A DNA stretch of 64,000 nucleotides from Humulus lupulus (Eukaryota; Streptophyta; Magnoliopsida; Rosales; Cannabaceae). A program made the translations under genes and the position numbers. The number at the start of each line of letters is the position of its first letter. Position 1 is the stretch's first letter. The notes beneath the pieces are model-generated. The model searched no databases. It saw nothing but the letters and a program-made list of their open reading frames with translations, and was not told the origin of the DNA. The stretch is from the NCBI RefSeq assembly GCF_963169125.1, contig NC_084795.1, positions 263,309,042 to 263,373,041 on the forward strand, written 5' to 3'. This document shows positions 11,720-24,103 of this stretch, piece after piece.

Positions 11720-14671
11720 TGTAACGCCCTGGTTACCCCAAGACAGCTACGGTGAACTTTGAACCGTGAATTTAACTCGCTAACCGAGTTCTTTGGTTAA
11801 AAACGTGCTTCTAGGTGTTATTAATAGGTGTTGACCCTGATTTCGGTCAACTGACACGGAGTCAAAATGCATGATGTGGACAGATATGTTGGAATGAATA
11901 TAATGACAAAAACAGTAAAGCACACAAGAATTTATAGTGGTTCGGCCCCAGAAACTGGTAATAACCTACGTCCACTTGAGTTATTATTGATATGGGATTC
12001 AAAGGAGTGATCAAAGAACTAGGGTTCTATGAGTTTCACCAACCTCTGAAAAATAAACAATATATCGTAATGTATTAGCTCTAATTCTCTCGTAAATCTA
12101 TACCCTCAAGTAATCAAAAGCAAAAAGTCCCCTCCTTGAACTATCTTTCTCTATTTATAGGCTCAAGGAGGACTACATTAATTTGTTACAGATATTCTCT
12201 CCTAATTAATTGGATCATCAGGAATTATTGGAGACAATCTTGGGATTGACTATGATCTTTACAAAATTATCTTGAAATATGCGGAGTATATGACCAGGCT
12301 GGTCGTAAGAAAAACTCAACCGTTATGCTTGCAATATCTTACTGGTTGATACTCTAACAGATTTCTGCCAGGTGTCAGCCATGTGTTCAGAAATCTCCTG
12401 CCACGTCATCCGTGTCTGTTTTTTGGATAATAATAGGTTAAGGTGGAAAGCCAATCAAAAGGAAAGGATATATTTTATTTAAAACATAAAATTGTTCATG
12501 GGCCCATAAAAATGTTTACAAGTTATTTACAACTCAAAATGGTCATTATAGTACAAAAGTTATAACCCGCCGACCTAAGCGGCAAAATATAGGGTTAACC
12601 CCTAGTTCCTCTGAGAAACTCCTTGGCCGTGGTGGTCAAGCGGCTGCATATGTACACATCGCCACCTAAGCTCTCCACTCAAGGCTGGGTGAGCTTTTGT
12701 TTCCCTTTACCTGCACCACACAGCACCCCTGAGCCAAAGCCCAGCAAGAAAACTTAATATAATATCAACAATGATCATAATAATCATTCAGGACTTTTAG
12801 TCCAAAATAAAGGAGTGACAGTTGTAAAAGTCACTAAGGTGGGTATTGTACCCTTTACAGATAAGTGATCATTTCACTAGCTTAAACAAGGTAGGTATCT
12901 GATGAATAGTCACCAACATAAACATACTGAGTGACCATAGAGTCACAACTTTGGGATTCCGCTCCCTTAGCCATGTGACAAATAGTCACCTAGGCCTTTG
13001 GCCCTGGCTCTGAGTAACTAGTCATAGACTAGACAAGCGCTTATAATTTTCATCAAACTTAGGGTCAGTCCAGCACTAATACCCCATATGAGTCATTCAA
13101 TGCAGATGTCGATTAGATCTAATCTTTTATCGGCTCTGCGTTCTTGACGCTTATGTCGTTTCTGACTCTTAGGTCAGTCACACACGACCAGTGTCGATTC
13201 TGATTAGTTAGTGCCATACGCAAGTAAGAAAAATTTGCTAAACATTTAATATGCAATCAATGTCCACATTTAACAGTCAACATGCCTCTATAATAACCAC
13301 GCATGTCATAAACACAGGGTGCAGTTTTCTTACCTTGGGTTTGAGCAAGAAATAATAAAAGAACAATCCTTGAGAACGATCTGCCTTTTAGTCCCTTAGC
13401 GGTCACCTAGTCATAACCAATTGGAATCCATTAATAAAGTAAATCAATAAGAGGTTCACAATCTAAAACCTCACTCTCGGGACCAATCCCGCACTCTTGG
13501 GACTCCCAATCCACCCAAACAGGGTAAAGGAACCCATCCCCGAGCCTTAAAAGTCATCCCGAGCCCTAAAATAGGCTTGCTGGAAAATGGACCAGCTCTG
13601 GGGCGCTTCTAAGTGGCACTGGAGCGCTACCCAAGTCAGAGAGACCCAGCTCTCTGCCCTGCTTAGCGCTGGGGTGCCAAGAATGGCGCTGGGGCACCAT
13701 CAGCAGACCAGAATTTATTCTAGTTTCCTTCATTGCGACCTCCCCTGAAAACTAAGCTTCCAAACCAATCCCAAACATCACCCAAACATCAAATTCAACC
13801 CCCTAAACTTCATTCATACCTCAACCTCATCAAAACCCAATCAACCCTACTCAAAAACTTCCATTGATTCCCAACTACACACTTCAAATTCCTCAACTGA
13901 AAAAACCATAAGAAAAACATAGTACAACTAAAATTCATGGATGAATTCTTACCTCAAGTAGGATTTGAGTCCTCTTCAATGGATGAACTAAGGCTCTAAG
14001 CTCCAAACTTTGATTCCCTAGCTTGTTTCTTCAAATTGGGATAAAAAACTCCAAAGGAGGAAGGAGGAAAGTGATGAACGTGAGAAGGGAAAACTTGCTT
14101 TGTTTCTCTTGCAGTTCTTTCTACAACATACTAGAATCTCATATATCCTTTGCCAAATGACCATATTTCCCCTAGGTTAAATAAAGGTTTCTAAAAGCTC
14201 CCAAGGGCAAAACCGTCATTTTCCACCTATTGCGTTAATCATAATTAACACCCTCCAATTCCTGCTATTCTCGATATTCTCAAATACCAATAATTCATGG
14301 AAATGCTCTAATCATTAAATCACCTCGAGACTCACCCCGAGCCTCGAACTTAATCCCGTTATGACGAAACTGCTAATTTGCGCTCAAAGATCGTCTCATG
14401 CCGAATAGCTCGAACAAATCCACATTATAATGTGGCCTCAACAATAAATCACCGACATGCATACAAATATACAATTACGCCCTCAACTGGCCAAATTACC
14501 AAAATACCCCTGTCATGAAATGTGGACCCACATGCATGCATTTAACATCATATTATAATATAATTCACATAAACATGCATATAATAGTTTAATGGCATAA
14601 TAAATCAATTATGGCCCTCCCGACCTACTAATCCGACCATTAAACCACATTAGGGATTTTGGGGCATTACA
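11720..14671 (-). mobile_element. Solo LTR, large-LTR group A
   Basis: Begins TGTAACGCCC, ends GGGGCATTACA, with TCAAG on both sides (11715-11719 and 14672-14676), a perfect 5-bp target duplication. 2952 bp including a 602-bp insert at 11829-12430. No internal region. The conserved core lies at about 12703-12751 and the GTCAC-type block at 12930-13010. Minus orientation is inferred from the core. It splits the Athila protease reading. Confidence 0.88.
11829..12430. mobile_element. 602-bp insertion of uncertain class inside a solo LTR
   Basis: Comparison with the sister LTR at 1757 shows extra sequence here. TAATAGG flanks it on both sides (11822-11828 and 12431-12437). It begins TGTTGACCC and holds an inverted pair close to its ends, GACACGGA (11853-11860) and TCCGTGTC (12409-12416). 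There is no ORF. A TATA-like CTATTTATAGG lies at about 12151. A 7-9-bp duplication with subterminal inverted repeats would fit a non-autonomous hAT or Mutator element; a small LTR is also possible. Confidence 0.6.
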
Positions 14672-15177
14672 TCAAGCCTACATCTGTGGTGCTACAACTG
14701 GCTGATCGATCAGTCAAGAAACCTCAGGGAATATTTGAAGAAGTTCTGATTCAAATTGAAAAATTTTGTTACCCCATTGATTTTCTCATCTTGGACACTC
14801 AATTTGAAGTGAGTATAGAGTCCAAAATTCCCATCCTTCTCGGTAGACCTTTCCTCGCAACAGCAAATGTACTCATTAATTGTAGGAATGGTCTCATGAA
14901 AATCTCTTTCGCGAACATGACTTTAGAAGTGAATGTTTTCCACATTGGCAAACAACCACCTGATAATGATAAGTGTTTCCAATCATATCTGATCGATACA
15001 CTTATTACAGAAGATGTTGAATCGAAATACACTTCTAATCATTATAATCACCTCTTCCAAATTTCTGAAAGTTCTAAGCCCGATGAGTCTGAAATCAACA
15101 CTGAAATCATTAAACACTCACAGGCTAGAAGAACCATGTTTTGGAATCCAATCTTTGAGGAACTCCCTCAAGATTGA

Positions 15178-15439
15178 GAAATACCAAAACCCTCCATTGA
15201 AGAAGCTCCTCAACCAAAGTTGGCCCAACTTCCTGAGGGCCTTAAGCATGTTTTCCTGGGAGCTGATAACACTTTTTTGTCATAATATCTTCCAAAATCA
15301 ACGCCACACAAGAGAACCGGCTCATCAACGTGTTGCAAAAACAAAGAGAGACATTAGGATGGACGATAGCTGACATCAAAGATATTAGTCCTTTGATTTT
15401 CTCCCATCACATTCAATTGGAAGACGGGGTATACCACGT
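15178..15439 (+). pseudogene. Athila protease-RT linker, decayed
   Basis: In shifting frames this reads a conserved Athila linker (PEGLKHVFLGADNTFLS, then a block ending near EDGVYHVC) with several stops. It is cut at 15439 by the Copia-like LTR and continues at 19681. Confidence 0.65.
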
Positions 15440-16844
15440 CTGTTGGGAATTGTGCCCTTAAAGCAATTGTAGTGGACAATGGTTTTAATGAAATAAATAA
15501 ATGAATTGAATTATTGTATATATGTAGCTTATGTACTATATTATTGTTAATAATATTAAGTAAATATCAGAAAATTCACAAGTTCATCTATGTGGTCTCA
15601 ATCTCATATCAGTATGAAAGGATCGTGATTGAGATAATGCACTTAAATAGTTCGCAGTAAAATAAAGTTGGGGAATCTTTAGATTAATTACTACTAGTAC
15701 GGTCCACTACTATTATGAATACATGTGACCTAGATCCGGGTTACTAGTGTAGTAGGACACTTTAGTGGAGGTACTTTGCATGCGGAGAGTATGTATAACT
15801 GGACTAGATGTGATTTAATAATACTTGTTTAAATACCGTTTCATAGTATTATAAAACACATCAATTGATGATCATATACAAAGTGATCTTAATCCTGAAG
15901 TTACTATGAACTCCTATATATGTCACTTGATCCTTTGATTCATGCGTTACGATTTGTCAGAATGATCAGGATAAGAACTATTGTTTTGGGGACATAGCTT
16001 AAGAGATATGGAATCTATACCTTCTTATATATTGAATGATGATTCCCTATTGGGTTGACTTTTGGAACTGAAAATGTTATTGACGTCGAATTCATAATCA
16101 GATTATGAATTAACCTTCACTAGTAAAGTCAATGGTACATTAGGAATCGAGACATAATTAAAAGGGTAAAACGATAATTTTATTCCCACTTAATTATGAA
16201 TCATCAATAGATGATTAATTTGTATGGAATGATTATATCAATGGACACTTTATGGTTACAATAAAGTACTCAGTAAATATATGTCTTTGATTCTCAAGAA
16301 TTTAGTCTCATATTTATAGTGGAATAATCATGAGATTAATAAATATGATTATTGAATCAAAGAGTTTTGGTTAATAATCTTTTATTTATTGGAGCTTGGA
16401 ATTATTGGTCCATAGGTCCCCGGGTGTAACGACCCAGCTACCTATGAGACTTAGGTCATTAAACCTACTAGACATAACTATAACTTTGAAAAGAACATAC
16501 ATAAGAAAATTCATAATTTCATTGAAACTTTGAAGAAATAATATTTGAAATACATAAATGAGCTCATTGTTTTAAAATAAAACATAACTTTAAATAAAAT
16601 TGCTTACAAAGCTAAATGCAGAAAACTACATAAATACATAATTTAAAGAGACTAAAACAAAAATGTTGTCCTCGAATTGACACGCAGCCCATCCACTCCA
16701 TTCACCTCCATACACACACCAAGCTTCCAAGAATCCTTCCGCCTCTGCATCTATTTTCCTGCATCACACTAAAAGAAAGGAGTGAGCCTAATGCCCAACA
16801 AGGAAAAACTAACAACATAAACATAGCCATCATATCATTACATA

Positions 16845-17090
16845 TACTATAAACATATCATAACATATACTATAAACATATTATAACATATACTATAAAC
16901 ATATTATAACATATACTATAAACATGTTATAACATATACTATATAAGACTATACTAATAATGGCCATTATGACATATGATAAACCATCTACGTCCCCTGT
17001 CTAATATTTGAGGTAGGTTAGATCACATGTAGTGTATGATAACCCATCTACGTCCCCTATCTAATATTTGAGGTAGGGTAAATCATAACA
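16845..17090. repeat. Tandem repeats upstream of the LTR core
   Basis: Two arrays: about five copies of a 22-23-bp unit (ATAACATATACTATAAAC...) at 16850-16945, and two copies of a roughly 60-bp unit containing CCATCTACGTCCCC and ATTTGAGGTAGG at 16983-17085. Other copies of this LTR family have different repeats in the same place. Confidence 0.85.
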
Positions 17091-17801
17091 TAACATATTA
17101 AAACATAAACTTATCATAACATAACATATCATACAAACACACAAGATCTAGCCTATTTTCCTTACCAAAACCGAGATATGAGAACAAATGCGGGGCTTGG
17201 AATACTCCTAAAACCAGCAATAGAATAGTGAGTATTTCTAAAGGAGAGAGATAACAATAATAGAACTAAACCACCAAGGGAAAACTTACCGAAAAGACAC
17301 CTTAAGTTCAAAGAACTTAAAAACCTAACCACAAAACCATAACAAAAGTTAGAACTTGAATGAAAATGAAAGAGACTAAGGAATCAAACAGAATTGAACT
17401 TAAGAATAAGGGTACCTTTGTTGACCTTATAGATTGGCCTAACTCCAATACCGAAATACTCTAATCCTTACTTCCCAAGTGTTTGATAAAGCTTAAGAAT
17501 GATAAAGCTTTTTTTTCTTTCCCACCCAAGTGTATCATTCTTATGGTCTCACTAGCACCTTGGAGTCTGATCACAACTGAAGAGTAAGTGAAAGGGCTGG
17601 GTACTAGGTCCTATTTATAGAGGTAAGGAGTGAAACTAACCCCATTTTGATTTGAATAAAAATATGAATTTAATTGAAGATAATTGATTTTTTCGTCAAT
17701 CAGAGGCTGAAGACTCGGTCAAAACTAACAGAGGTAGGTCTAAGGAGTCAAAGGTGATTTTTAAAAATTAAAACAAAAATAATAAAAAATAATAATAATA
17801 T

Positions 17802-17940
17802 GGGCGATATATCGCCCCTATGTGGCAATATATTGGCTGGACCCTAATCCCGAGCCTCCGTTCGTACGAACGTGCAACGTCAACGTGTTATCCGTATTCA
17901 GCGTCAGGCAATATATCAGCTCTAGTGCTGCGATATATTG
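17802..17940. promoter_or_regulatory. Paired GATATATC palindromes in a Tekay-type LTR
   Basis: GGGCGATATATCGCCC (17802-17817) is a perfect 16-bp palindrome. A degenerate partner GGCAATATATTGGC is centred 21 bp away at 17830.5, and a second degenerate pair is centred at 17913.5 and 17935.5. The TATA box of this LTR (minus strand) is about 190 bp away. Any function is inferred. Confidence 0.7.
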
Positions 17941-18965
17941 GCATACGTGATTATTTTAAACACGTAATTGCACTTTTTCAGCATAATTAAGGTTGGATGA
18001 CTACTTTGACTGAGTCAAATTACAACCCTAACAGATTCTAGTGAAGACTAAGTCTTATATTCCCTTATTTTATCATTAAAATAATAATCATGCATATGAC
18101 AAGTGTCATAATCCTATTGGCTCTATCTAAACCTTAGGAATAACCATGCTCATGACAAGTGTCATATTCTTATTAGCTTTATCTAAACCTTAGGTTATAA
18201 TAATTATCATATTTATAACCAGCAATATTAATCAAACCTTATGTTATAATTAATATTCTTAAACTATAGGTTAAACTTATAAAATCCATAACTATTGCTA
18301 GGAGTTTCCAACTAAGTCCCGGTTTGAACCAAAATCCAGGAAATCTAAAATACTACAACTACTACTAGCTAGCTAACTAAGTAAACATTCTGGGACTCTA
18401 CACCGGGGCGGCTCTATCAACACTAATTAAGATGAGAGTTTATACAAGAGTTAAACTGTGAATGGGCTATTTGAGAGAATATTTATTCTTCGGGATACAT
18501 GTGCAATTATGTGATCATTGAAGTTGCACAATTTATTATTGCATTTGTGCAATTTTTTAAATTGTGTAGAAATAGAATAAATTGATTTTAATCAATTATT
18601 TTATTTAAGTGTGAATAAATAAATATGGATAGTCAAAATTGATTTCGATTATTATATTTATTTAACTAATAATAAGATGATAATGGAAATTCAAATTTTG
18701 AATTTTGAAATTTGAAATTTAAGTTGTTATCTTTTCCATAAAAAGATGATACCTTATTTGGATTTCTAATCATTAATTCATTAAAATAAAAACACATGAA
18801 AAAAATCAAAATCTCATTTTTCAGGGATAGGCCACACACATAGGGCTTGGACTGCTCTATGCGTATGGCACTTCTGATGTTATCAGATGTCAGTTTTTTA
18901 TTTTTATTTTTAATTAATTAATAATACATTTCAAAAGGGGTTTTAAAATTGAATGTTAGACTTTA

Positions 18966-19165
18966 GCCCTGGTTGGCTGAGCTTTTAAAAGTTGCTTTTG
19001 GGCTTTTGAAGCTTCAAAAGCACTTTTGCTGCTGGTTGGGTAACCATTGAGTTTCAGCTTTTACCTTTAAAAAGTTCTTTTAACAGAAGCCAACTTTAGC
19101 AGCTTTCTCAGGAAGAGCTTCCTGAAAAGCTAAAAGCAGAAGTAGAAGCTTAGCCAAACATGACC
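18966..19165. mobile_element. MITE of about 200 bp
   Basis: Left end GGTTGGCTGAGCTTTTAAAA and right end AGAAGCTTAGCCAAACATGACC are inverted copies of a GTTTGGCTAAGCTT-type terminus. The interior is rich in CTTTTAAAAG-like self-complementary runs. No clear target duplication was found and there is no ORF. The termini resemble plant hAT-type MITEs. Confidence 0.6.
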
Positions 19166-19680
19166 TTTGTCTTTTTTCATTATTATTATTATAAAAAGAT
19201 GATTGATTTTTCTTTATTATTATTATTATAATTATTATAATGTATATATATTCTATATGATGGAAAATAGAAACAACAAGTCCAATACAAGTTTTTACAG
19301 AGAAGAAAAACTATCATCTTTTTCACAAAGCAAAAACCTTTTCTCTCTAGCCTATAATCAAAAGTCTCATGTGTTGAGAATACTTTTGATTCACAAAATT
19401 GATCCTTGTTCTCTATGTGCCTACCCACATCTTGAAGTGTAGAGAACGTCTTGGATGATACTCCAGCAAGGATAGGAAGATCGAAATATATACGAAAAGA
19501 TTCAAGGATTCTTGATAGGCTACAAGAGGTAAATCGTTTCGTATTATTTTTCATATTCATATTATATATTGATTAACATATTTCATATTAAAAGATCCTC
19601 ATATAAAGTTGTTTATATGAATTTTTTTGTTGTATACCATTACTGCAACTTCTGCTGCGCACTAGGAACCGTTCCTAACA

Positions 19681-21001
19681 ATGTCGTGACCCTCAAAGAA
19701 GATTAAACCCAACGATGAAGGAAGTAGTTAAGACTGAAGTCTTGAAACTTCTTGATTCTGGAATGATCTATCATGTTGCTGACAGTAAATGGTTAGCCCA
19801 ACTTAGGTTGTTCCCAAGAAATCGGGAGTAACAGTGGTACAAAACAAAAAAGGGGAACTCGTGCCTACCAAGGTCACAACTAGGTGGCGCATGTGCATTG
19901 ATTGTAGAAAATTAAATGCAGCCACTCGCAAAGACCATTTTCCACTTCCATTCATCGATCAATATTGGAACGTGTGGGGGTCATCCTTTCTATAGTTTTC
20001 TTGATGGTTATTCAAGGTATTACCAAATTAAGATTGCCTTAGAAGATCGAGATAAGACCACATTCACTTGTCCTTTTGGTACTTTTGCCTTCCGGCGTAT
20101 GCCATTTGGCCTGTGCAATGCTCCAGCCATTTTCTAGAGTTGCATGATGAGCATATTTAGTGATATGATCGAGAAATGTATGGAAGTATTAATGGATGAT
20201 TTGACAATCTTTGGAGATTCCTTTGAAGCAAGCCTTCTTCGTGCTTAAACGATGCAAAAAGAAAGGCTTGGTACTCAACTGGGAAAAGTGTTATTTCATG
20301 GTGCCATCTGGCATAGTCTTGGGGCATGTCATGTCAGAATGAGGAATTGAGGTTGATCAATCAAAGATTGAACTATAACAAAGCTGCCCACCCCCAAGAC
20401 TGTTAAAGACATTCGATCTTTTCTTGGGCATGCATGATTCTATAGGAGGTTCATACAAAATTTCTTGGCAATTGCTCGCCCTTTGTCAATCCTCCTAGCA
20501 AAAGATGTCGTGTTCAATTGGACACTTGAGTGTGAGGAATTTTTCCAAATGCTCATTGTAAAACTCACTTCCGCCCCTATCATTCAACTACTAGATTGGA
20601 ACTTACCATTCGAAGTCATGTGTGATGCTAGCAATTATGCTATAAGGGTCGTCTTAGGTCAAAGAAGGGAAGGGAAGCCCTTCGTTGTCTACTACGCAAG
20701 TAGAACTCTTAACAGTACTCAAATGAACAATTCTACTACTGAAAAATAGCTACTTGCTATAGTATTCACACTTGACAAGTTTCGTTCCTACTTGATTGGC
20801 TCACCTATCACAGTCTTTACCGACCATTCCGCCTTAAAATACATCCTTTCAAAAAATGATGCTAAGGCAAGTTTAATTAGGTGGATCCTTCTATTACATG
20901 AATTTGATCTGACCATAAAGGACAAGAAATGAGTTGAAAATGTTGTAGCAGACCACTTATCTCGTCTTAAATTTTTTGATTTCGCTGATGGCCCAGCCAT
21001 T
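19681..21001 (+). pseudogene. Athila reverse transcriptase and RNase H, broken
   Basis: The reading continues from the linker: NPTMKEVVKTEVLKLLDSGM, then in shifting frames HPFYSFLDGYSRYYQIKIAL, TTFTCPFGTFAFRRMPFGLC and MEVLMDDLTIFGDSF, which is the RT catalytic DD box with M in place of the usual Y before DD. RNase H follows: [49 protein letters not shown] and VVADHLSRL. Stops occur at least after NAPAIF (20138) and at 20747-20749 and 20932-20934, with frameshifts near 19840 and 20240. Family role: copies element RNA into DNA. It cannot be made intact. Confidence 0.88.
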
Positions 21002-21159
21002 TGAGATGACTTCACTGATGAACATCTCTTCACAGTCACTAAGTTGCCATGGTACGCTCATATCGTTAATTACTTAGTGACTGGCGAACTTCCAATTGCA
21101 TGGAGTGCACAAGATAAATGTAAATTTTTGGTCGAGGTTCATAACTTCTATTAGGACGA

Positions 21160-22263
21160 TCCATATCTTTTTAAGTATTGCCCCGACCAAATTATGAGAC
21201 GTTGCATTCCAGATGATGAAATTTTTAGTGTCCTGAACATTTGCCATAATGAAGCTTGTGGTGGTCATTTTTCTATGAAAAAGACTGCTGCAAAAATCTT
21301 ACGGTGTGGTCTTTATTGGCCCATTTTGTTCAAAGACTAACAATTTCTATCTATCACATGAAAGGTGTCAGAAATTAGGTGCTCTGTCCCGGCGACACAT
21401 GATGCCATTAAACCCAATTCTTGTAATCGAAATATTCGCTTGTTGGGGAATATACTTTATGGGACCATTTCCACCTTCTTATGGCAACCTTTACATTTTC
21501 CTCGCCATAGATTATGTCTCAAAATGGGTGGAAGCTGTGCCTTGTAGAAATAATGATAACACAACTGTTGTGAAATTCTTAAAGGAAAATGTGTTATCTA
21601 GGTTTGGCACACCACGAGCTATCATAAGTGATCAAGACACTCATTTTTGCAACTATTATTTCGAGACCTTAATGCAAAAGTATGGTGTAATTCATAAGGT
21701 TGCATTGCCTTATCACCCACAGACAAATGACCAAGTTGAGTTAGCCAACCGAGAAATTAAGCAAATCTTAGAAAAGACGGTTAATCTTGACCGCAAATAT
21801 TGGTCCTCACAACTTTTCGATGCTCTCTAGGCATACTGCACTACTTACAAAACTCAACTTGGTATGTCTCCTTACAGGCTAGTCTATGGAAAAGCCTGCC
21901 ACCTTCCTATTGAGCTGGAACACAAAGCTTATTGGGCAGTTAAAAGCCTGAATTTTGATTTCAAGGCAGCAGGACTCAATCATAAGCTTCAGTTGTCAGA
22001 AATTGAGGAGTTAAGGAACGATGCTTATGATAACTCTAGGATCTACAAGGCTAAAATGAAAGCGGCTCATGACAAGCAGATCCTAAGAAAAGAATTTGAG
22101 CCAAACCAACAAGTGCATCTATATGACTCTCGTTTGCATCTCCACCCTGGAAAGCTGAGATCGAGGTGGAGTAGCCCATATGTTGTGAAAACCGTCTTTC
22201 CCAACGGTGTTGTTGAGGTCACATACCCAACCGATGGGAGAGTATTCAAAGTAAATGGCTAGA
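21160..22263 (+). pseudogene. Athila integrase, broken
   Basis: The zinc-binding N-terminus is partly legible (CHNEACGGHFSMKKTAAKIL, then HERCQKLGALSRRH in another frame). The catalytic core is well preserved in one 174-codon stretch (21306-21830): GIYFMGPFPPSYGNLYIFLA, DYVSKWVEAVPC, AIISDQDTHFCNYYFETL and LPYHPQTNDQVELANREIKQ. A TAG ends it at 21828-21830. The last stretch (21864-22262) gives [20 protein letters not shown] and the typical C-terminal [20 protein letters not shown]. Family role: inserts the DNA copy. The stop and the damaged N-terminus make it non-functional. Confidence 0.88.
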
Positions 22264-23611
22264 GACTGAAACACTACATGGACAGGGTGACCCAGCCTGA
22301 AGAAGTCACTCTCATGGAACCGGTTTACCAAGACTGAGTAGTGTTCCAAAGTGTTTGTACACAGGTTTGTTTTCTATTTATTTCCCTTTTGTCATTTTAT
22401 TTTATTTGCTATCATTTTGTGATTTCAATTTTTCATGTTTTAGAGAATCAATATTTGCTCTATCACTCGATGCTCGCTATCCAGGTGTTCTCTTTCCCTG
22501 CTCTTTTACATTTGTTATATTTTTAGACATTGAGGACACTGTCTGATTTTGGTTGGGAGTGGTGATCATATTTATGCATGTTTGTGTTGGTTTTTTTCAT
22601 ATTAATATTTTCATGGTCATTTTTTTTTTAAATTACGTATTTATTCTTGCAAAATGTTACTTTAAAGTCAATTTTTGTTATCTTTATTACTAAGAGTTTC
22701 TCTCGAGTTATACAATGCATGTGACAAACATTGTGATAAGATGATTGTTAGCACATATTTGCTTAGAAATTTTCCATGTTCAAGAATTCATTCTTTTCTG
22801 TGAGAGGTGAGACTTGAAAAAACAACTTTTGAATTTTCATTGATTCTTAGACATGGTTATAATTATTTGGACAAGGTATTGTAGTATGAATGGATGATGT
22901 TTTAGGGATAATATTTTCTATAGACAAATCTTATTAGAGAGCCTTTTTATTATGTTCTTTATGAAAAAAAAAAGACAAAAAAAAAATAGAAAAAAGAAGA
23001 AAAAGAAAAAAAAAAAAAAAGAAGAAGAAAAGAAAGACACAAGAGAAATATTTCTATCATTTTCAATTATGTTGTCTCTTATGTCCAAGAAAAAAAATGT
23101 GTGTTTATTAATTTCATGTTTTATTTTATGACTCTTAGAATAAATGTAAAAAATTGTCTATTTAACTTAGAATTCCCGAAAAACTAGTTTTGGGGTACTC
23201 TTTATGGCGATTGTCCAAATAGTTTATTTCCTATCTTCGTTTCAATTATTATTTAAAAGTTTGTCCTAAATATATATATATATATCCATTTGATGAGTGC
23301 TCACTTTTTTATTTCAAACTCCGTGAGCGAAACCCTTAACTTTAAAGACTTTCAATTACATGAGAGGTTAATGGAGTTGAGAATTTTACTTGACATCATT
23401 TCGAAGGCTTTATGTGCTATGGTTTGCGATAAGAATGTTCAAGTTTGATGTATACACTCACAACTCTAGATTTATTCAAAGTAATTTTGATAACTCTTAT
23501 TTTCTTGTTACTAACATTTTGTGTTAATACTTAAGTTCTTTTATAATTTTTGACCTGAAATATATCATGGTGACATTTATCATTTTGCTTGAATTGCTAG
23601 AGACTAGCAAT
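22264..23611 (+). other. 3' non-coding region of the Athila-like element
   Basis: After a short reading typical of Athila pol ends (RLKHYMDRVTQPEEV) there is no long ORF and no envelope-like gene. The stretch is AT-rich, with an A/G-rich run at about 22963-23042 and a short TA run near 23271. Confidence 0.7.
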
Positions 23612-23628
23612 AAGTTAGTTGGGGGTTG
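23612..23628 (+). promoter_or_regulatory. Polypurine tract of the Athila-like element
   Basis: AGTTAGTTGGGGGT-type G-rich sequence ends immediately before the first base of the 3' LTR, where plus-strand DNA synthesis would be primed. Confidence 0.7.
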
Positions 23629-24103
23629 TGATTAGTGTGTAAATTTGAGCTATTTGTGTACATAAATTAGAATTGAGTTATATATTTTCATCATTTTAAT
23701 TGCGAAATAATTTAGATTGAAAATATAAATTTAATATGATTTTGTGCTTAAAATTCAAATTGGGAGCAAGAAAATGATAAAAATAAAAGGATTCCAGGCC
23801 CAACCCAAGCCCAAATGGCCCAAACCCACTGAAGCCCTCAGAGCGCGACACCTGGCAGCCGTTGCCACGCCTGATGCAACTGTCCCAACGCCTACCTGCT
23901 TGACACGCGGCCCACCACCAACACCTGATGCAGCTGAGCCGCCTGACACGCCAGCCACTCCTCCTGATGCCACCTGCCACTTCGCCTGCCACATCCTAAC
24001 CATGTTCCCCAGTCACCTAGCTGCTGCCACTTGCTTGCCGAGCTAACCAGTGCGTGACATGTGGCCAACGTGTCCCTTTTACTGCTGCAACTTGTCTCCC
24101 ACT

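Larger units (their letters stand above)
11398..15177 (+). pseudogene. Athila protease region, split by a solo LTR
   Basis: Two halves of one reading flank the insertion at 11720-14671. The left half runs from IKQVPTYAKVIKDL through GCPTISCQIW to GASVNLMSYSIYLQLALGEL. The right half resumes PTSVVLQLADRSVKKPQGIF, then ILLGRPFLATANVLINCRNG and ends ...FWNPIFEELPQD at 15177. The segment just before GASVN, where the catalytic aspartate lies, is shifted between frames around 11645-11660. Retroviral-type aspartic proteases cut the gag-pol polyprotein; this copy is inactive. Confidence 0.85.
16425..18402 (-). mobile_element. Solo LTR of the Tekay-type family
   Basis: TGTAACGACCC...GGGACTCTACA with CCGGG on both sides (16420-16424 and 18403-18407), a perfect 5-bp duplication. 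Reverse-complemented, it matches the LTRs at 27304-29253 and 44274-46194, including the tail rich in CTAGTAGTAG, the TATA box and the paired GGCGATATATCGCC palindromes (17802-17817 and following). Confidence 0.88.
15440..19680 (+). mobile_element. Copia-like LTR, apparently solo, carrying two nested insertions
   Basis: Begins TGTTGGGAATTG and ends CGTTCCTAACA. Flanks are ACGTC (15435-15439) and ATGTC (19681-19685), a 5-bp duplication with one mismatch. Removing the Tekay-type LTR (16425-18402) leaves about 2.3 kb with no gag-pol, primer site or second LTR. The terminal sequence suggests the Copia superfamily, but no coding region confirms this; orientation is not certain. Confidence 0.7.

Noticed and set aside
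16845..17090. Regular repeats considered as a CRISPR-like array
   Set aside because: Units are contiguous or nearly so, AT-rich, without unique spacers or cas genes, inside a plant LTR.
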